From the NCBI GenBank assembly GCA_030418115.1, contig JAUHQD010000010.1, positions 82,782-146,781 of the forward strand: a DNA stretch of 64,000 nt, read 5' to 3'. Source of the stretch: Alteromonadaceae bacterium BrNp21-10. Lineage in GTDB: Bacteria > Pseudomonadota > Gammaproteobacteria > Enterobacterales > Alteromonadaceae. The notes under the pieces are model-generated. The model searched no databases and was not told the DNA's origin. It was given only the letters and a program-made list of their open reading frames with translations. The position numbers were made by a program, and so were the translations under genes. This document shows positions 17,854 to 27,385 of the stretch, piece after piece. Every line of letters begins with the position of its first letter. Position 1 is the stretch's first letter.

Positions 17854-18647
17854 TCAGACAACCAATGTTGAACCAGTTTGACGGCATCAATAGCAAACGA
17901 CGTTTGTTGAAATTGAATAACAGGGACGATGTTCATTAGGCTATTGGTAATAAATACCGCGGATGCTGATGTTAACTGAGATACCGGCATTCTTACCTCT
18001 AAGACATTGATGCCATTATTTTTCATTACTTCAATAACCTTGTTACGCATTACACCTTCAACTCCACAGTAGTGTAAATCCGGCGTATACCAACTGCCGT
18101 TGTTTTGCCAAAACAAGTTAGCCGCAGATGTTTCTACCATCATGCCATCCGTATCGGTGACCAACACATCCTGCCATTGATTTAACACCTGTTGCCGTTT
18201 AATCAATACTTGCTCTAAACGATTTAAATGTTTAATCCCAGCTAACAAAGGTTGCTTACCTAAGGAGATGTTACTCAACTCTAGTTCAATACCTTGTTGT
18301 TGCCATTGGCTATAATGCGGCGGTAAAACATGAGTGCTAATAATATAATGTGGGGATGTCGCTGGAATAGGATCATAGCCACGGCCACCACTACCACGAC
18401 TGATTAATACCTTTATTACGCCGTTATCGAGCTGGTTAGCCGTTGAAGCAATTTCACTGGCTAATTGCTGCCATAATGCAAAAGGCAAGTACAGACGCTC
18501 ACAGGCATGCTGTAGGCGCTTAATATGCGCTTCACACAGTTGCGCCTTAGCGTTTACTACTGCAATAGTGGTAAAACAGCCATCGCCGTATTGAACAGCC
18601 CGATCGCTAACTGACAATGTAATGGATTGTGTTGTGATTTTATTCAT
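17850..18647 (-). CDS. pabC: Aminodeoxychorismate lyase
   Basis: 265-aa PLP enzyme that splits 4-amino-4-deoxychorismate to p-aminobenzoate and pyruvate in folate synthesis. It has the class IV aminotransferase pattern: DRAVQYGDGCFTTI near the N-terminus, the PLP lysine in LAGIKHLNRLEQVL and the MVETSAANLFW stretch. An in-frame GTG at 18668 lies inside the upstream terminator hairpin, so the ATG at 18647 (MNKITTQ) is preferred. Coupled to mltG. Confidence 0.93.
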   Translation of the reverse strand: MNKITTQSITLSVSDRAVQYGDGCFTTIAVVNAKAQLCEAHIKRLQHACERLYLPFALWQQLASEIASTANQLDNGVIKVLISRGSGGRGYDPIPATSPHYIISTHVLPPHYSQWQQQGIELELSNISLGKQPLLAGIKHLNRLEQVLIKRQQVLNQWQDVLVTDTDGMMVETSAANLFWQNNGSWYTPDLHYCGVEGVMRNKVIEVMKNNGINVLEVRMPVSQLTSASAVFITNSLMNIVPVIQFQQTSFAIDAVKLVQHWLSE

Positions 18648-18649
18648 CT

Positions 18650-18692
18650 TAAAAATAAAAATGCCCACTAAGCATTAAGATTAATGGGCATT
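18650..18692 (-). terminator. Terminator/attenuator between fabF and pabC
   Basis: On the minus strand, arms AATGCCCA and TGGGCATT (18685-18692 and 18660-18667) with a 17-nt loop are followed by TTTATTTTT. It would limit readthrough from the highly expressed fab genes into pabC. The stem is short (8 bp) and the loop long, so efficiency may be partial. Confidence 0.6.
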
Positions 18693-18751
18693 ATTAATAT
18701 CAGCTCGATTCTAATTAAACAACTTAGATCGGCGATAACTATTCGAATTAT

Positions 18752-19990
18752 TTAGACTTTTTTAAATAAAAGTGAACCATTTGTGCCACCAAAGCCAAAG
18801 GAGTTACACAATGCGTACTCCATTTGTACTTTACGCGTCTCATTGGCAACATAATCTAAATCGCAACCTTCACCTGGATTATCGAGGTTAATTGTTGGCG
18901 GTGCCACTTGGTCTTGCAAAGCCAATGCGGTGAATATGGCTTCAATCGCGCCAGCTGCACCGAGTAAATGACCGGTCATCGATTTTGTAGAACTCACCAA
19001 TACCGAGTGCGCTGAATTACCAAATACCGATTTAACCGCATTGGTCTCGGCAATATCACCCGCTGGCGTGGAAGTACCGTGAGCATTGATATAACCAATT
19101 TGTTCAACATTAACCTGCGCGTCATTCAAGGTATTAACCATGGCATCGGCAGCCCCTGCGCCATCAGCGGGTGGCGACGTCATGTGATGAGCATCGCCGC
19201 TCATACCAAAACCTACCAATTCAGCATATATTTTGGCACCACGGGCTTTGGCATGCTCATATTCTTCAAGCATCACCACACCAGCACCTTCGCCCATAAC
19301 AAAACCATCACGATCTTTATCCCACGGACGACTAGCCGCTTGCGGATCATCATTACGAGTTGATAAGGCACGAGCGGCAGCAAAACCGCCTAAGCCTAAC
19401 GGCGTAATTGAGGCTTCGGCACCGCCGGCTAACATGCAATCAGCGTCACCATAGGCGATGGTACGCGCCGCAATACCAATATTGTGCACGCCGGTAGTAC
19501 AGGCTGTAACAATATTAATATTCGGGCCTTTTAGCCCTTCCATAATGGAAAGAAAGCCTGAAATCATGTTGGTAATCGTTGATGGTACAAAGAAAGGCGA
19601 AATTCGACGTGGTCCACTAGCGATTAATTTTGAATGATTTTCTTCAATTAATCCCAAACCACCAATACCAGAACCAATGGCAACCCCAATGCGTTTAGCA
19701 TTTTGATCGGTTACTTCAATACCTGAATCGGCCAGCGCTTGTTTACCCGCTGCGATCCCGTACTGAATAAACAAATCCATCTTCTTAGTTTCTTTTTTAG
19801 GTATGTACGCTTCAGCATCAAAACCTTTTAACGAACCAGCAAAATGGGTAGTAAAATCATCTACGTTAAAATAGCTGATTTTGTCAATACCGCTTTGACC
19901 GTTGAGGATAGCGCTCCACGTCGAGCTAACATCGTTGCCCAATGGCGAAAGCATACCCAAACCGGTAAGCACCACACGTCTTTTAGACAT
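18752..19990 (-). CDS. fabF: 3-oxoacyl-ACP synthase II (KAS II)
   Basis: 412-aa elongating ketosynthase. The start at 19990 ([10 protein letters not shown], matching E. coli) has CGGAGAA upstream; an in-frame ATG 36 nt earlier is less likely. Active residues are seen: Cys in [10 protein letters not shown], His in [12 protein letters not shown] and Lys/His in [11 protein letters not shown]. The residue after the active Cys-Thr is Thr where E. coli has Ser. FabF extends palmitoleate to vaccenate in the cold, important for membrane fluidity. Separated from acpP by a terminator. Confidence 0.97.
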   Translation of the reverse strand: MSKRRVVLTGLGMLSPLGNDVSSTWSAILNGQSGIDKISYFNVDDFTTHFAGSLKGFDAEAYIPKKETKKMDLFIQYGIAAGKQALADSGIEVTDQNAKRIGVAIGSGIGGLGLIEENHSKLIASGPRRISPFFVPSTITNMISGFLSIMEGLKGPNINIVTACTTGVHNIGIAARTIAYGDADCMLAGGAEASITPLGLGGFAAARALSTRNDDPQAASRPWDKDRDGFVMGEGAGVVMLEEYEHAKARGAKIYAELVGFGMSGDAHHMTSPPADGAGAADAMVNTLNDAQVNVEQIGYINAHGTSTPAGDIAETNAVKSVFGNSAHSVLVSSTKSMTGHLLGAAGAIEAIFTALALQDQVAPPTINLDNPGEGCDLDYVANETRKVQMEYALCNSFGFGGTNGSLLFKKV

Positions 19991-20112
19991 CGGATTCTCC
20001 GTTGCATAGAGGTTGTGAATTAACAATCATAAATAAAGGAACAGCAGTTATCATAGCCGCGAAGTGCTTCTCTAGTTAACTTAACTGATTAGTGACATTT
20101 GTTGAGTAGATT

Positions 20113-20138
20113 AAAAAAACGGCTCAGATAGAGCCGTT
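20113..20138 (-). terminator. Terminator between acpP and fabF
   Basis: Minus-strand arms AACGGCTC and GAGCCGTT (8 bp, 5-nt loop) followed by a TTTTTTT run. It probably makes acpP a separate, abundant transcript and reduces expression of fabF, as the two proteins are needed in very different amounts. Confidence 0.85.
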
Positions 20139-20148
20139 TCAGGAATAC

Positions 20149-20388
20149 TTAAGCGTCTTTGTGGGTATTGATATAGTCGATGGCAGATTGAACTGTTGTA
20201 ATTTTTTCTGCTTCTTCGTCAGGAATTTCAGTATCAAATTCTTCTTCCAAAGCCATTACCAATTCTACTGTATCTAATGAGTCTGCACCCAAATCATCAA
20301 CAAAAGAGGCTTCTGATTTTACTTCTTCTTCTTTAACACCCAATTGCTCGATAATGATTTTGATAACGCGTTCTTCAATATTACTCAT
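20149..20388 (-). CDS. acpP: Acyl carrier protein
   Basis: 79-aa acidic carrier of acyl chains. The phosphopantetheine Ser lies in [12 protein letters not shown] near residue 38. The sequence [17 protein letters not shown] matches E. coli AcpP closely. It is preceded by a ~200-nt gap with its own candidate promoter and followed by a terminator. Confidence 0.98.
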   Translation of the reverse strand: MSNIEERVIKIIIEQLGVKEEEVKSEASFVDDLGADSLDTVELVMALEEEFDTEIPDEEAEKITTVQSAIDYINTHKDA

Positions 20389-20439
20389 AGTATTTCTCGT
20401 TTTTCCTAAAAATTAGGTTACTTAAATAAAGTGGCGGCT

Positions 20440-20468
20440 AGTTTATTCAGCATCACTAGCCCTTGCAA
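20440..20468 (-). promoter_or_regulatory. Candidate sigma-70 promoter for acpP
   Basis: Minus strand: -35 TTGCAA (20463-20468), 17-nt spacer, -10 TAAACT (20440-20445). About 50 nt upstream of the acpP ATG. Moderate match only; supported by the need for separate, strong acpP transcription. Confidence 0.4.
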
Positions 20469-20587
20469 GTCAGCAACCAGTTTTTTTATCTGGTCGAACC
20501 ACAAAATACCACACTTTTCGACAATAGTATCCGGTAAAAACACCAACTAATACTACATGTTTTTTATTAAACTTTTAATTTTTCCTT

Positions 20588-21325
20588 TTAACTCATGAAC
20601 ATACCGCCATTTACATGCAATGTTTCACCATTGATGTAAGCAGCTTGGTCAGAAGCTAAAAATAATGCCGCCGCCGCAATTTCTGCGGGAGTACCGAGGC
20701 GATTTGCCGGAATATCTTTAAAAATGGCTTGTTTTTGCTCATCGGATAACGATTGGGTCATATCAGTATCAATAAAACCCGGGGCAATTACGTTGACTGT
20801 TATACCACGAGAACCCACTTCACGAGCCATAGATTTACTAAATCCAATTACCCCAGCTTTGGCTGCTGCATAGTTAGCTTGTCCAGCATTACCCGATGAA
20901 CCCACCACCGAACCGATGTTAATAATACGGCCATGACGCTTTTTCATCATGCCACGTAATACCGCTTTAGATAACTTAAAAATAGAGGTTAGGTTGGTTT
21001 GAATAATATCCGACCACTCATCATCTTTCATACGCATCAATAAATTATCGCGAGTAATACCGGCGTTATTGATTAAAATATCAATCACCCCAAACTCTTC
21101 AGAAATAGCAGCCAATAATTGCTGTATGGACTCATCATCAGTGACATTCAGCTCAAAACCTTTACCTTTATCACCTAAATAATCTGAAATAGCCTGCGCA
21201 CCATTATCAGAAGTGGCAGTACCTATAACCGTTGCACCTTGAGCAACTAAGGTTTCAGCAATTGCCTTGCCAATACCACGACTAGCACCTGTTACTAGGG
21301 CAATTTTTCCATTTAAATCAAACAT
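20588..21325 (-). CDS. fabG: 3-oxoacyl-ACP reductase
   Basis: 245-aa NADPH-dependent short-chain reductase. Cofactor motif GASRGIGKAIAE near residue 14, structural NNAG near 87, catalytic Ser (NIGSVVGSSGN), Tyr and Lys (QANYAAAKAG) near 138/151/155. Final IDTDMT loop and HVNGGMFM C-terminus are typical of FabG. Ten nt after fabD, so part of the same transcript. Confidence 0.97.
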   Translation of the reverse strand: MFDLNGKIALVTGASRGIGKAIAETLVAQGATVIGTATSDNGAQAISDYLGDKGKGFELNVTDDESIQQLLAAISEEFGVIDILINNAGITRDNLLMRMKDDEWSDIIQTNLTSIFKLSKAVLRGMMKKRHGRIINIGSVVGSSGNAGQANYAAAKAGVIGFSKSMAREVGSRGITVNVIAPGFIDTDMTQSLSDEQKQAIFKDIPANRLGTPAEIAAAALFLASDQAAYINGETLHVNGGMFMS

Positions 21326-21335
21326 AATATTATTC

Positions 21336-22253
21336 CTATAACGCGGCTTGTAGTGAGTCAGCTGTATTCACGGCACTACATTCCACTGATTTTTCTATAC
21401 GTTTAGCAAGGCCTGTTAATACTTTACCCGGACCTATTTCAAAATGTGTGGTTAAACCTTGTTTAACTAACTTTTGCACGGATTCGGTCCAGCGTACTGG
21501 GCTATATAACTGCCTAATTAACGCCTGTTTAATCGCCGCAGGCTCATTTTGAGCAATAACATCAACATTATTAATCACGTCAATTTTAGGCGTATTGAAT
21601 GTGATAGCATCCAGAATTTCAGCTAGTTTCTCAGCGGCTGGCAGCATCAATGCACAATGAGACGGCACACTAACGGGTAAAGGTAATGCGCGCTTAGCAC
21701 CGGCTTCTTTACATAAAACACCTGCACGTTCCACTGCAGCTGCATGACCGGCAATAACCACCTGCCCAGGAGAATTGAAATTCACCGCGGATACCACTTC
21801 ATCACCCGCAGCCTGTAGGCAACTGGCAATGACTTTATCGTCATCTAAGCCAATAATGGCGGCCATGCCACCGATACCTGCTGGTACTGCCTGTTGCATA
21901 AACTGCCCACGCAATTCAACTAAGCGAATGGCATCAACAAAATCAATTACGCCAGCACAGGCTAATGCGGAATATTCGCCTAAGCTATGACCTGCCATCG
22001 CAGCTGGAGCCTTACCGCCTTGTTGGATCCATGTACGATAAATGGCCACACTACTGGCTAACAAAGCCGGCTGAGTCACTTGAGTGGCATTAAGCTGTTC
22101 TGCGCTGCCATGTTGCACTAATTGCCAAAGATCAAAATCCAAAACCGTACTGGCTTCATCAAAGGTGTCTTTAACAATACTATATTCGTTGGCTAAATCG
22201 GCAAGCATGCCAACAGACTGCGACCCCTGACCGGGAAACACAAAAGCCTGCAT
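21336..22253 (-). CDS. fabD: Malonyl-CoA:ACP transacylase
   Basis: 305-aa enzyme loading malonate on ACP. The nucleophilic Ser is in GHSLGEYSAL near residue 92, the oxyanion FPGQGSQ is at the N-terminus and the catalytic His is in VPSHCALM near 200. Gene order plsX-fabH-fabD-fabG-acpP-fabF is the conserved one. Confidence 0.97.
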   Translation of the reverse strand: MQAFVFPGQGSQSVGMLADLANEYSIVKDTFDEASTVLDFDLWQLVQHGSAEQLNATQVTQPALLASSVAIYRTWIQQGGKAPAAMAGHSLGEYSALACAGVIDFVDAIRLVELRGQFMQQAVPAGIGGMAAIIGLDDDKVIASCLQAAGDEVVSAVNFNSPGQVVIAGHAAAVERAGVLCKEAGAKRALPLPVSVPSHCALMLPAAEKLAEILDAITFNTPKIDVINNVDVIAQNEPAAIKQALIRQLYSPVRWTESVQKLVKQGLTTHFEIGPGKVLTGLAKRIEKSVECSAVNTADSLQAAL

Positions 22254-22285
22254 ATTATTCTCCTGAAATTCTTATTATTTTCGAT

Positions 22286-23245
22286 TTAATACTTAACTAA
22301 CGCGGATGCCCAGGCAAAACCACCACCAAAGGCTTCGAGCAATAAATTCTGACCGCGCTGTATGCGTCCATCACGTATGGCGGTATCTAACGCCGTAGGG
22401 ACTGTTGCCGCCGAAGTATTGCCATAATTTTCTAAGGTAAGAACAACCTGCTCCATTGGCATATCCAATTTTTTCGCCGTTGCTTTGATAATTCTAAAAT
22501 TCGCTTGGTGAGGCACCAACCAATCAAGATCGGATTTTTGCATATTGTTGGCAGCTAGGGTTTGTTCTACCACTTCACTGAGTTTAGTCACGGCAACCTT
22601 AAACACTTCATTACCCTTCATCACGCCCCAATTCTCATGTACCGATTGCTCATTACCACGGGTTGGATTGCCTACATAAAGCAAGTCTCCGTAGGAACCC
22701 GCTGCATGAATATGGGTAGATAAAATACCTGGTTCTTCGCTGGCTTCAATAATTGTCGCGCCTGCGCCATCACCAAATAAAATCACCATTACTCGATCAT
22801 TAGGATCAACGAGGCGGGATAAACAATCACTGCCAATCACCAATATGCGTTTACACATACCCGATTTTATATACTGATCAGCCACGCTAAGTGCATAACA
22901 ATAACCGGCACAAGCAGCAGCCACATCAAAGGCTGGCACCCCATCTAAACCAAGTTCTTTTTGAATGTCACATGCCGCGCTGGGCAAAGATTTACCATGA
23001 CTAGTAGTGGCGCAGATGATCATATCGATGCTTTTAGGGTCGATTTGATTATACTCAAATGCACTACGAGCTGCAGCAGCCCCCATGGAAGCAACGGTTT
23101 CGTTTTCACCGATAATGCGACGTTCTTTGATACCTGTGCGGTCAGTGATCCACTCATCGCTGGTATCGACCATTTTTTCTAAGTCTTCATTATTACGGAC
23201 TTGACTGGGGTAATAACTACCTGTGCCAATGATTTTCGAATACAT
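22286..23245 (-). CDS. fabH: 3-oxoacyl-ACP synthase III (KAS III)
   Basis: 319-aa initiating ketosynthase that condenses acetyl-CoA with malonyl-ACP. Catalytic Cys in [12 protein letters not shown] near residue 113, His in [10 protein letters not shown] near 246 and Asn in [11 protein letters not shown] near 276. N-terminal [15 protein letters not shown] and the [14 protein letters not shown] substrate motif are classic. 55 nt after plsX. Confidence 0.97.
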   Translation of the reverse strand: MYSKIIGTGSYYPSQVRNNEDLEKMVDTSDEWITDRTGIKERRIIGENETVASMGAAAARSAFEYNQIDPKSIDMIICATTSHGKSLPSAACDIQKELGLDGVPAFDVAAACAGYCYALSVADQYIKSGMCKRILVIGSDCLSRLVDPNDRVMVILFGDGAGATIIEASEEPGILSTHIHAAGSYGDLLYVGNPTRGNEQSVHENWGVMKGNEVFKVAVTKLSEVVEQTLAANNMQKSDLDWLVPHQANFRIIKATAKKLDMPMEQVVLTLENYGNTSAATVPTALDTAIRDGRIQRGQNLLLEAFGGGFAWASALVKY

Positions 23246-23300
23246 GTTTGTTCCTCATCTTGTTCATGCCACCACGACGTCATTCACATAACAGTTGGCA

Positions 23301-24317
23301 TCAACTTAACGTGATTTCTATTTTATCTTTTATTTTACTTGGAACTTGCCGAGATATTTCTTGTACGGCTTCCCGGATTGCGTACTGAAAAGCTTCAATG
23401 GAGGCATTTCCGTGGCTCTTAACCACAATGCCGCGCAATCCTATCAAACTCGCCCCATTATACTGGTCGGGGTTCACTCTTGAGTAGATCTTTTTCAATA
23501 ACGGCAATGCTAACCTGGCCATTATTCTGGTAAATAAATTTTGATGGGAGATGCGCTTGACTTCAACCGCGATTAATTTCCCCAGACCTTCACAAGCCTT
23601 CAAGGCAATATTGCCAACAAAACCATCAGTCACAACAACATCAGCTTTATCGGTAAAAATATCATTACCTTCTATGTATCCAATAAAATTTATATTGGTA
23701 GCATCAGTTAATAACTGCGCAGCGTGTTTAACTCTATCGTTACCTTTAATTTCTTCTTCACCCACATTCAATAGCGCTACCCGTGGGTTTTTAATGCCTT
23801 CAACCTCTTCGGCCATAACTGAGCCCATGACTGCATATTGAAACAAGATTTCAGAATCACAGTTCACATTGGCTCCGAGATCTAATAAATAGACCTTCTT
23901 ATCGGTCACCGTAGGTAAAGAGGACACCAAAGCGGGTCGGTCAATACCGGGTAAGGTTTTCAATACATAATAAGCGTTAGTCATTAACGCCCCAGTATTA
24001 CCTGCGCTGACACACGCGCCGGCTTCACCTTTTTTTACTAACTCCAACGCTTTACGCATTGATGAGTCAGTTTTATTACGCAATGTAAATGCTGGTCGTT
24101 CATCCATCTCAATCACTTGAGAGCAATGAAAAATACTTAACTGAGGAGAATTGCTTTGTTTGTGTTTGGATAAGGTCGTTTCAATGATCGACTTATCACC
24201 ACATAAAATAATATTCAGAAGAGGATCTTGCTGAATGGCCGCTATAGCAGCAGGGATAGTAATTGGGGGGCCAAAATCTCCCCCCATTACATCTAACGCG
24301 ATCGTCAGAGTGGTCAA
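23301..24317 (-). CDS. plsX: Phosphate acyltransferase PlsX
   Basis: 338-aa peripheral membrane enzyme making acyl-phosphate from acyl-ACP, the entry to phospholipid synthesis. N-terminal ALDVMGGDFGP, central SAGNTGALM and LLDLGANVNCDSE, and YIEGNDIF are signature stretches. It follows rpmF by 12 nt, the usual arrangement, and links ribosome and membrane synthesis through shared transcription from the promoter before yceD. Confidence 0.96.
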   Translation of the reverse strand: MTTLTIALDVMGGDFGPPITIPAAIAAIQQDPLLNIILCGDKSIIETTLSKHKQSNSPQLSIFHCSQVIEMDERPAFTLRNKTDSSMRKALELVKKGEAGACVSAGNTGALMTNAYYVLKTLPGIDRPALVSSLPTVTDKKVYLLDLGANVNCDSEILFQYAVMGSVMAEEVEGIKNPRVALLNVGEEEIKGNDRVKHAAQLLTDATNINFIGYIEGNDIFTDKADVVVTDGFVGNIALKACEGLGKLIAVEVKRISHQNLFTRIMARLALPLLKKIYSRVNPDQYNGASLIGLRGIVVKSHGNASIEAFQYAIREAVQEISRQVPSKIKDKIEITLS

Positions 24318-24329
24318 GATGAGTCTCGC

Positions 24330-24500
24330 TTAAATAGCGATAACCTTCTTACCTTTATAGAAACCGTCTGCAGTCACATTGTGACGACGATGCGTTTCAC
24401 CAGAAGTCGCATCTACAGATAAGGTTGTGCTCGTTAGGGCATCATGCGAACGACGCATGCCACGCTTGGAACGAGTTTTACGACTTTTTTGTACCGCCAT
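24330..24500 (-). CDS. rpmF: Large ribosomal subunit protein bL32
   Basis: 56-aa protein too short to be picked by many gene finders. Reading from ATG at 24500 gives [20 protein letters not shown] at the start, then [20 protein letters not shown] near the end, which are hallmarks of bL32. Lies between yceD (11 nt) and plsX (12 nt), the conserved order. Cysteine-free (C-) type. Confidence 0.97.
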   Translation of the reverse strand: MAVQKSRKTRSKRGMRRSHDALTSTTLSVDATSGETHRRHNVTADGFYKGKKVIAI

Positions 24501-24511
24501 TTACCTTACTC

Positions 24512-25033
24512 CTAATCTCGCTTAAGTTCTTTCAATACCCCAAAAGGGTTTGGACGTTCATCGGCCGGTTCGATTTTTCCAAAGCTCAATTTAGACGCAT
24601 CCACAATGCAACTTTGTTCATCATGCAAAGCTACAAGGGGTAACGCTAAAATCAGTTCGTCTTCAAATAATTGAAGCAAATCGACTTCTCCGTGGTCATT
24701 GACCTCTACCGGTTCGTAAACATCCGGTAACTCATCAACATTATCTTTATCGCGAACAACCACGAAACAAAAAGACATGTTAATTTGATGAGCCAAAGAT
24801 CCGTTACATCTTTGACAGATAAGTGATACCGAGGTGCTTAACTCACCATCAAAAACATTAAATTCCTGCGCGTCTTTATAGAACTTAACATTAATGTTGA
24901 CATGTTCAGCAACATCTTCAACTACTTCCGCTAACCTTACCATACCAGAAGATAACATCACGCCCTCATAAATTGAGCGTTTTGTGGCACTTTTAATAGG
25001 GTCTAGCCGCAAAGGCAATTTCACAATCTGCAT
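24512..25033 (-). CDS. yceD: YceD (DUF177), 23S rRNA accumulation protein
   Basis: 173-aa DUF177 protein. N-terminal MQIVKLPLRLDPIKSA matches E. coli YceD, a CQRCNGSL pair of cysteines lies near residue 68, and a C-terminal KPNPFAVL-like motif (RPNPFGVLKELKR) is present. E. coli YceD is needed for normal 23S rRNA levels. First gene of the rpmF-plsX-fab operon; its ATG lies only ~10 nt after the -10 element, so the message should be nearly leaderless. Confidence 0.95.
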   Translation of the reverse strand: MQIVKLPLRLDPIKSATKRSIYEGVMLSSGMVRLAEVVEDVAEHVNINVKFYKDAQEFNVFDGELSTSVSLICQRCNGSLAHQINMSFCFVVVRDKDNVDELPDVYEPVEVNDHGEVDLLQLFEDELILALPLVALHDEQSCIVDASKLSFGKIEPADERPNPFGVLKELKRD

Positions 25034-25042
25034 AGGGCGCGC

Positions 25043-25071
25043 ATAATATAGAGAGTTAGTGGCATAGTCAA
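25043..25071 (-). promoter_or_regulatory. Strong sigma-70 promoter for yceD-rpmF-plsX-fab with GC-rich discriminator
   Basis: Minus strand: -35 TTGACT (25066-25071), exact 17-nt spacer, -10 TATTAT (25043-25048), then GCGCGCCC before the yceD ATG at 25033. Five of six matches in each element. A GC-rich discriminator is the mark of stringently controlled promoters, fitting an operon for ribosome and membrane growth. The start site would be 3-4 nt before the ATG. Confidence 0.8.
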
Positions 25072-25189
25072 TATAACAAGGCGAGGTAATTCAACCCTTA
25101 GCTGTCTATTTTGACGTTTCTTTCTTGATCACTTACAAGGTAGAATTCATTTAATTAACTCACCACCGATTTACAATTAAATAAAGCCA

Positions 25190-25780
25190 ATGAAAATAGT
25201 CCTCGCCTCCACCTCACCTTTTAGAAAATCCTTATTAGAAAAATTATGTATCCCATTTACCACAGCTAACCCTAAAGTAGATGAAACGCCACTGCCATCA
25301 GAAAGCGCACCGCAACTAGTTGAACGGCTGGCAATGGCCAAAGCTAAAGCCGTAGCTGAAGAATTGCAGCAAGGCTGGGTTATTGGCTCCGACCAAGTTG
25401 CCGTTATTGATCATTGCATACTAGGCAAGCCCAAAACCCACGACAATGCCATCGCGCAATTACGCCAATGCAGTAGCAACAAGGTCACCTTTTACACTGG
25501 CTTATGCTTATATAATGCAGCAACTAATACCTCACAGTCACTTGTTGATACCTTTAGCGTACATTTTAAAGAGTTAAGTGATTATCAGATTGAGCGCTAT
25601 TTACTCAGTGAGCAGCCCTATAATTGTGCTGGCAGTTTTAAAAGCGAAGGTTTAGGTATCGCATTATTTGAACGCTTGGAAGGAAAAGACCCCAACACCC
25701 TCGTCGGCCTGCCTCTAATAGATTTAATCGCACTATTTAAACAGCAAGGAATTGATATTTTTGATTACATTCAGCAGTAA
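25190..25780 (+). CDS. yceF: Maf-family nucleotide pyrophosphatase, YceF-type
   Basis: 196-aa Maf protein. N-terminal ASTSPFRKSLLEKL, the VDETPLP loop, GSDQVAV and the KPKTHDNAIAQL stretch mark the family. E. coli YceF hydrolyses m7GTP, and divergence from yceD-rpmF as here is also its E. coli position, so this subgroup is likely. Ends with a GLPLIDL motif. Cytosolic house-cleaning enzyme removing modified nucleotides. Confidence 0.92.
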   Translation: MKIVLASTSPFRKSLLEKLCIPFTTANPKVDETPLPSESAPQLVERLAMAKAKAVAEELQQGWVIGSDQVAVIDHCILGKPKTHDNAIAQLRQCSSNKVTFYTGLCLYNAATNTSQSLVDTFSVHFKELSDYQIERYLLSEQPYNCAGSFKSEGLGIALFERLEGKDPNTLVGLPLIDLIALFKQQGIDIFDYIQQ

Positions 25781-25803
25781 TCTAACCTACAGCACACTAG
25801 ACT

Positions 25804-26445
25804 TCACAGCCATTGATGTAAGTTATTCACCGAATCGACGATTACTAACGGCTGATGCTTAAGCAGTTTTTCTTTCGGTTGTGCGCCATAAGTCACGCCA
25901 ATTCGCGGCATATTAATACTTTGCGCCATGCCCATGTCATGCTCGGTATCCCCAATCATCACCGCTTCATTCACTTCTATATTTAGCTGCGACAATATCT
26001 TAAGCAACATATCAGGATGAGGTTTAGATTCAGCCTCATCGGCACAACAAGACGTATGGAAATAATGAGCGGTGTCGGTGTCTTGCCAGATGCGATCTAA
26101 ACCACGGCGCATTTTGCCCGTCGCTACCGCTAATAAACGCTGCTCAGCTTTTAATGTATTGAGTAACAAACGGCTGCCAGAAAATAACGGCGACGGCGTA
26201 GTATTGCTATATAAGTATTCATCACGATACAAACTGATTATCTGCTCTATAAAGGCTGGATCATCATTTTTAAATAACCGGTGTAAGGCAATTTCTAAAC
26301 TCAGTCCAATAATATTTTGTATTGCTTCTGTTGCAGGCGGCAGCAGATTAGCGCGGGTGGCAGCATTTTGAACACAAGAAACAATCTTTGGGGTGGAGTC
26401 CATCAACGTACCATCCCAATCGAAAATAACTAACTTATACTTCAT
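25804..26445 (-). CDS. HAD-superfamily phosphatase (Gph/PpaX-like)
   Basis: 213-aa haloacid-dehalogenase-fold phosphatase. Motif I DWDGTLMDS with the nucleophilic Asp near residue 9, motif II in VATGKMR, motif III Lys in ESKPHPDML and motif IV GDTEHDMGMA. A helical cap sits between motifs I and II. The ATG overlaps the rluC stop by 11 nt, so the two are co-translated. Substrate unknown; phosphoglycolate or pyrophosphate are the usual guesses for this subfamily. Confidence 0.88.
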   Translation of the reverse strand: MKYKLVIFDWDGTLMDSTPKIVSCVQNAATRANLLPPATEAIQNIIGLSLEIALHRLFKNDDPAFIEQIISLYRDEYLYSNTTPSPLFSGSRLLLNTLKAEQRLLAVATGKMRRGLDRIWQDTDTAHYFHTSCCADEAESKPHPDMLLKILSQLNIEVNEAVMIGDTEHDMGMAQSINMPRIGVTYGAQPKEKLLKHQPLVIVDSVNNLHQWL

Positions 26446-27385
26446 CTAAGTTATCTAACACCTTTTGTAAACTGGGCTCCAAGGGCGCTTTGATCTGCAT
26501 CTGCTCACCGGATTTAGGGTGCACAAAACGCAACTGATAAGCATGTAAGAATAATCGCGACAAACCTAACGGTTGTAGAGTCTGATCAAATGCTGACTCT
26601 CCGTATTTACTGTCCCCAGCAATGGCATGCCCAGCATGTAAACAATGCACCCTTATTTGATGAGTTCTACCTGTAATGGGCGAAGCTTCAACCAAGGTGC
26701 AATCGGCAAATGTTTTCAAAATACGGTAGCGGGTCTCGGAAGGTTTGCCTTCTTCATTCACGCAAACCATACGCTCACCGGATTGCAGTGTATTTTTCAA
26801 CAAGGGCGCTTTGACCTTAAAACGATTTTCAGGCCATTGGCCTTTAACCAATGCCCAATAACGTTTATCCATGGTTTTTTCACGAAGCTGTTCATGTAAA
26901 TGCTTTAGGGTTGAACGTTTCTTTGCCACCAATAATATGCCGGAGGTATCGCGATCCAGTCGGTGCACCAATTCCATAAACTTTTGCGTGGGGCGTAAAG
27001 CCCGTAGCGCTTCAATAAGGCCAAAACTTAATCCACTACCGCCATGCACAGCCATTCCAGACGGTTTATTAACGACAATCAGCACATCATCTTCAAATAA
27101 AATGTGTGACTCTAAGGAGGCAACCATATTCAACTTAGTTGAAGGCAAATCCCCTGCTTCAGATACCCGTACAGGAGGTATTCTGACATTGTCTTGTAGC
27201 TGTAGTTTATATTCTGGCTTAATACGTTTTTTATTAACCCGCACCTCACCCTTTCGCACAATGCGATAAATCATGCTTTTAGGCACGCCCTTTAAGCGGG
27301 TACGCAAGAAATTATCAATGCGTTGGCCCACCATATCTTCGTCAATGGTGACAAATTGTACTGCTGGATTTTGTTGTATAGTCAT
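26435..27385 (-). CDS. rluC: 23S rRNA pseudouridine(955/2504/2580) synthase
   Basis: 316-aa RluC. An N-terminal S4 RNA-binding domain (QRIDNFLRTRLKGVPKSMIY, GEVRVN) leads into the RluA-type catalytic domain with the catalytic Asp in HRLDRDTSGILLVAKK near residue 145 and TGRTHQIRVH near 240. Divergent from rne, as in E. coli. Confidence 0.95.
   Translation of the reverse strand: MTIQQNPAVQFVTIDEDMVGQRIDNFLRTRLKGVPKSMIYRIVRKGEVRVNKKRIKPEYKLQLQDNVRIPPVRVSEAGDLPSTKLNMVASLESHILFEDDVLIVVNKPSGMAVHGGSGLSFGLIEALRALRPTQKFMELVHRLDRDTSGILLVAKKRSTLKHLHEQLREKTMDKRYWALVKGQWPENRFKVKAPLLKNTLQSGERMVCVNEEGKPSETRYRILKTFADCTLVEASPITGRTHQIRVHCLHAGHAIAGDSKYGESAFDQTLQPLGLSRLFLHAYQLRFVHPKSGEQMQIKAPLEPSLQKVLDNLDEV

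Noticed and set aside
19991..20026. N-terminal extension of FabF from an upstream ATG
   Set aside because: MSKRRVV at 19990 matches E. coli FabF and has a good Shine-Dalgarno sequence; the extension has none.
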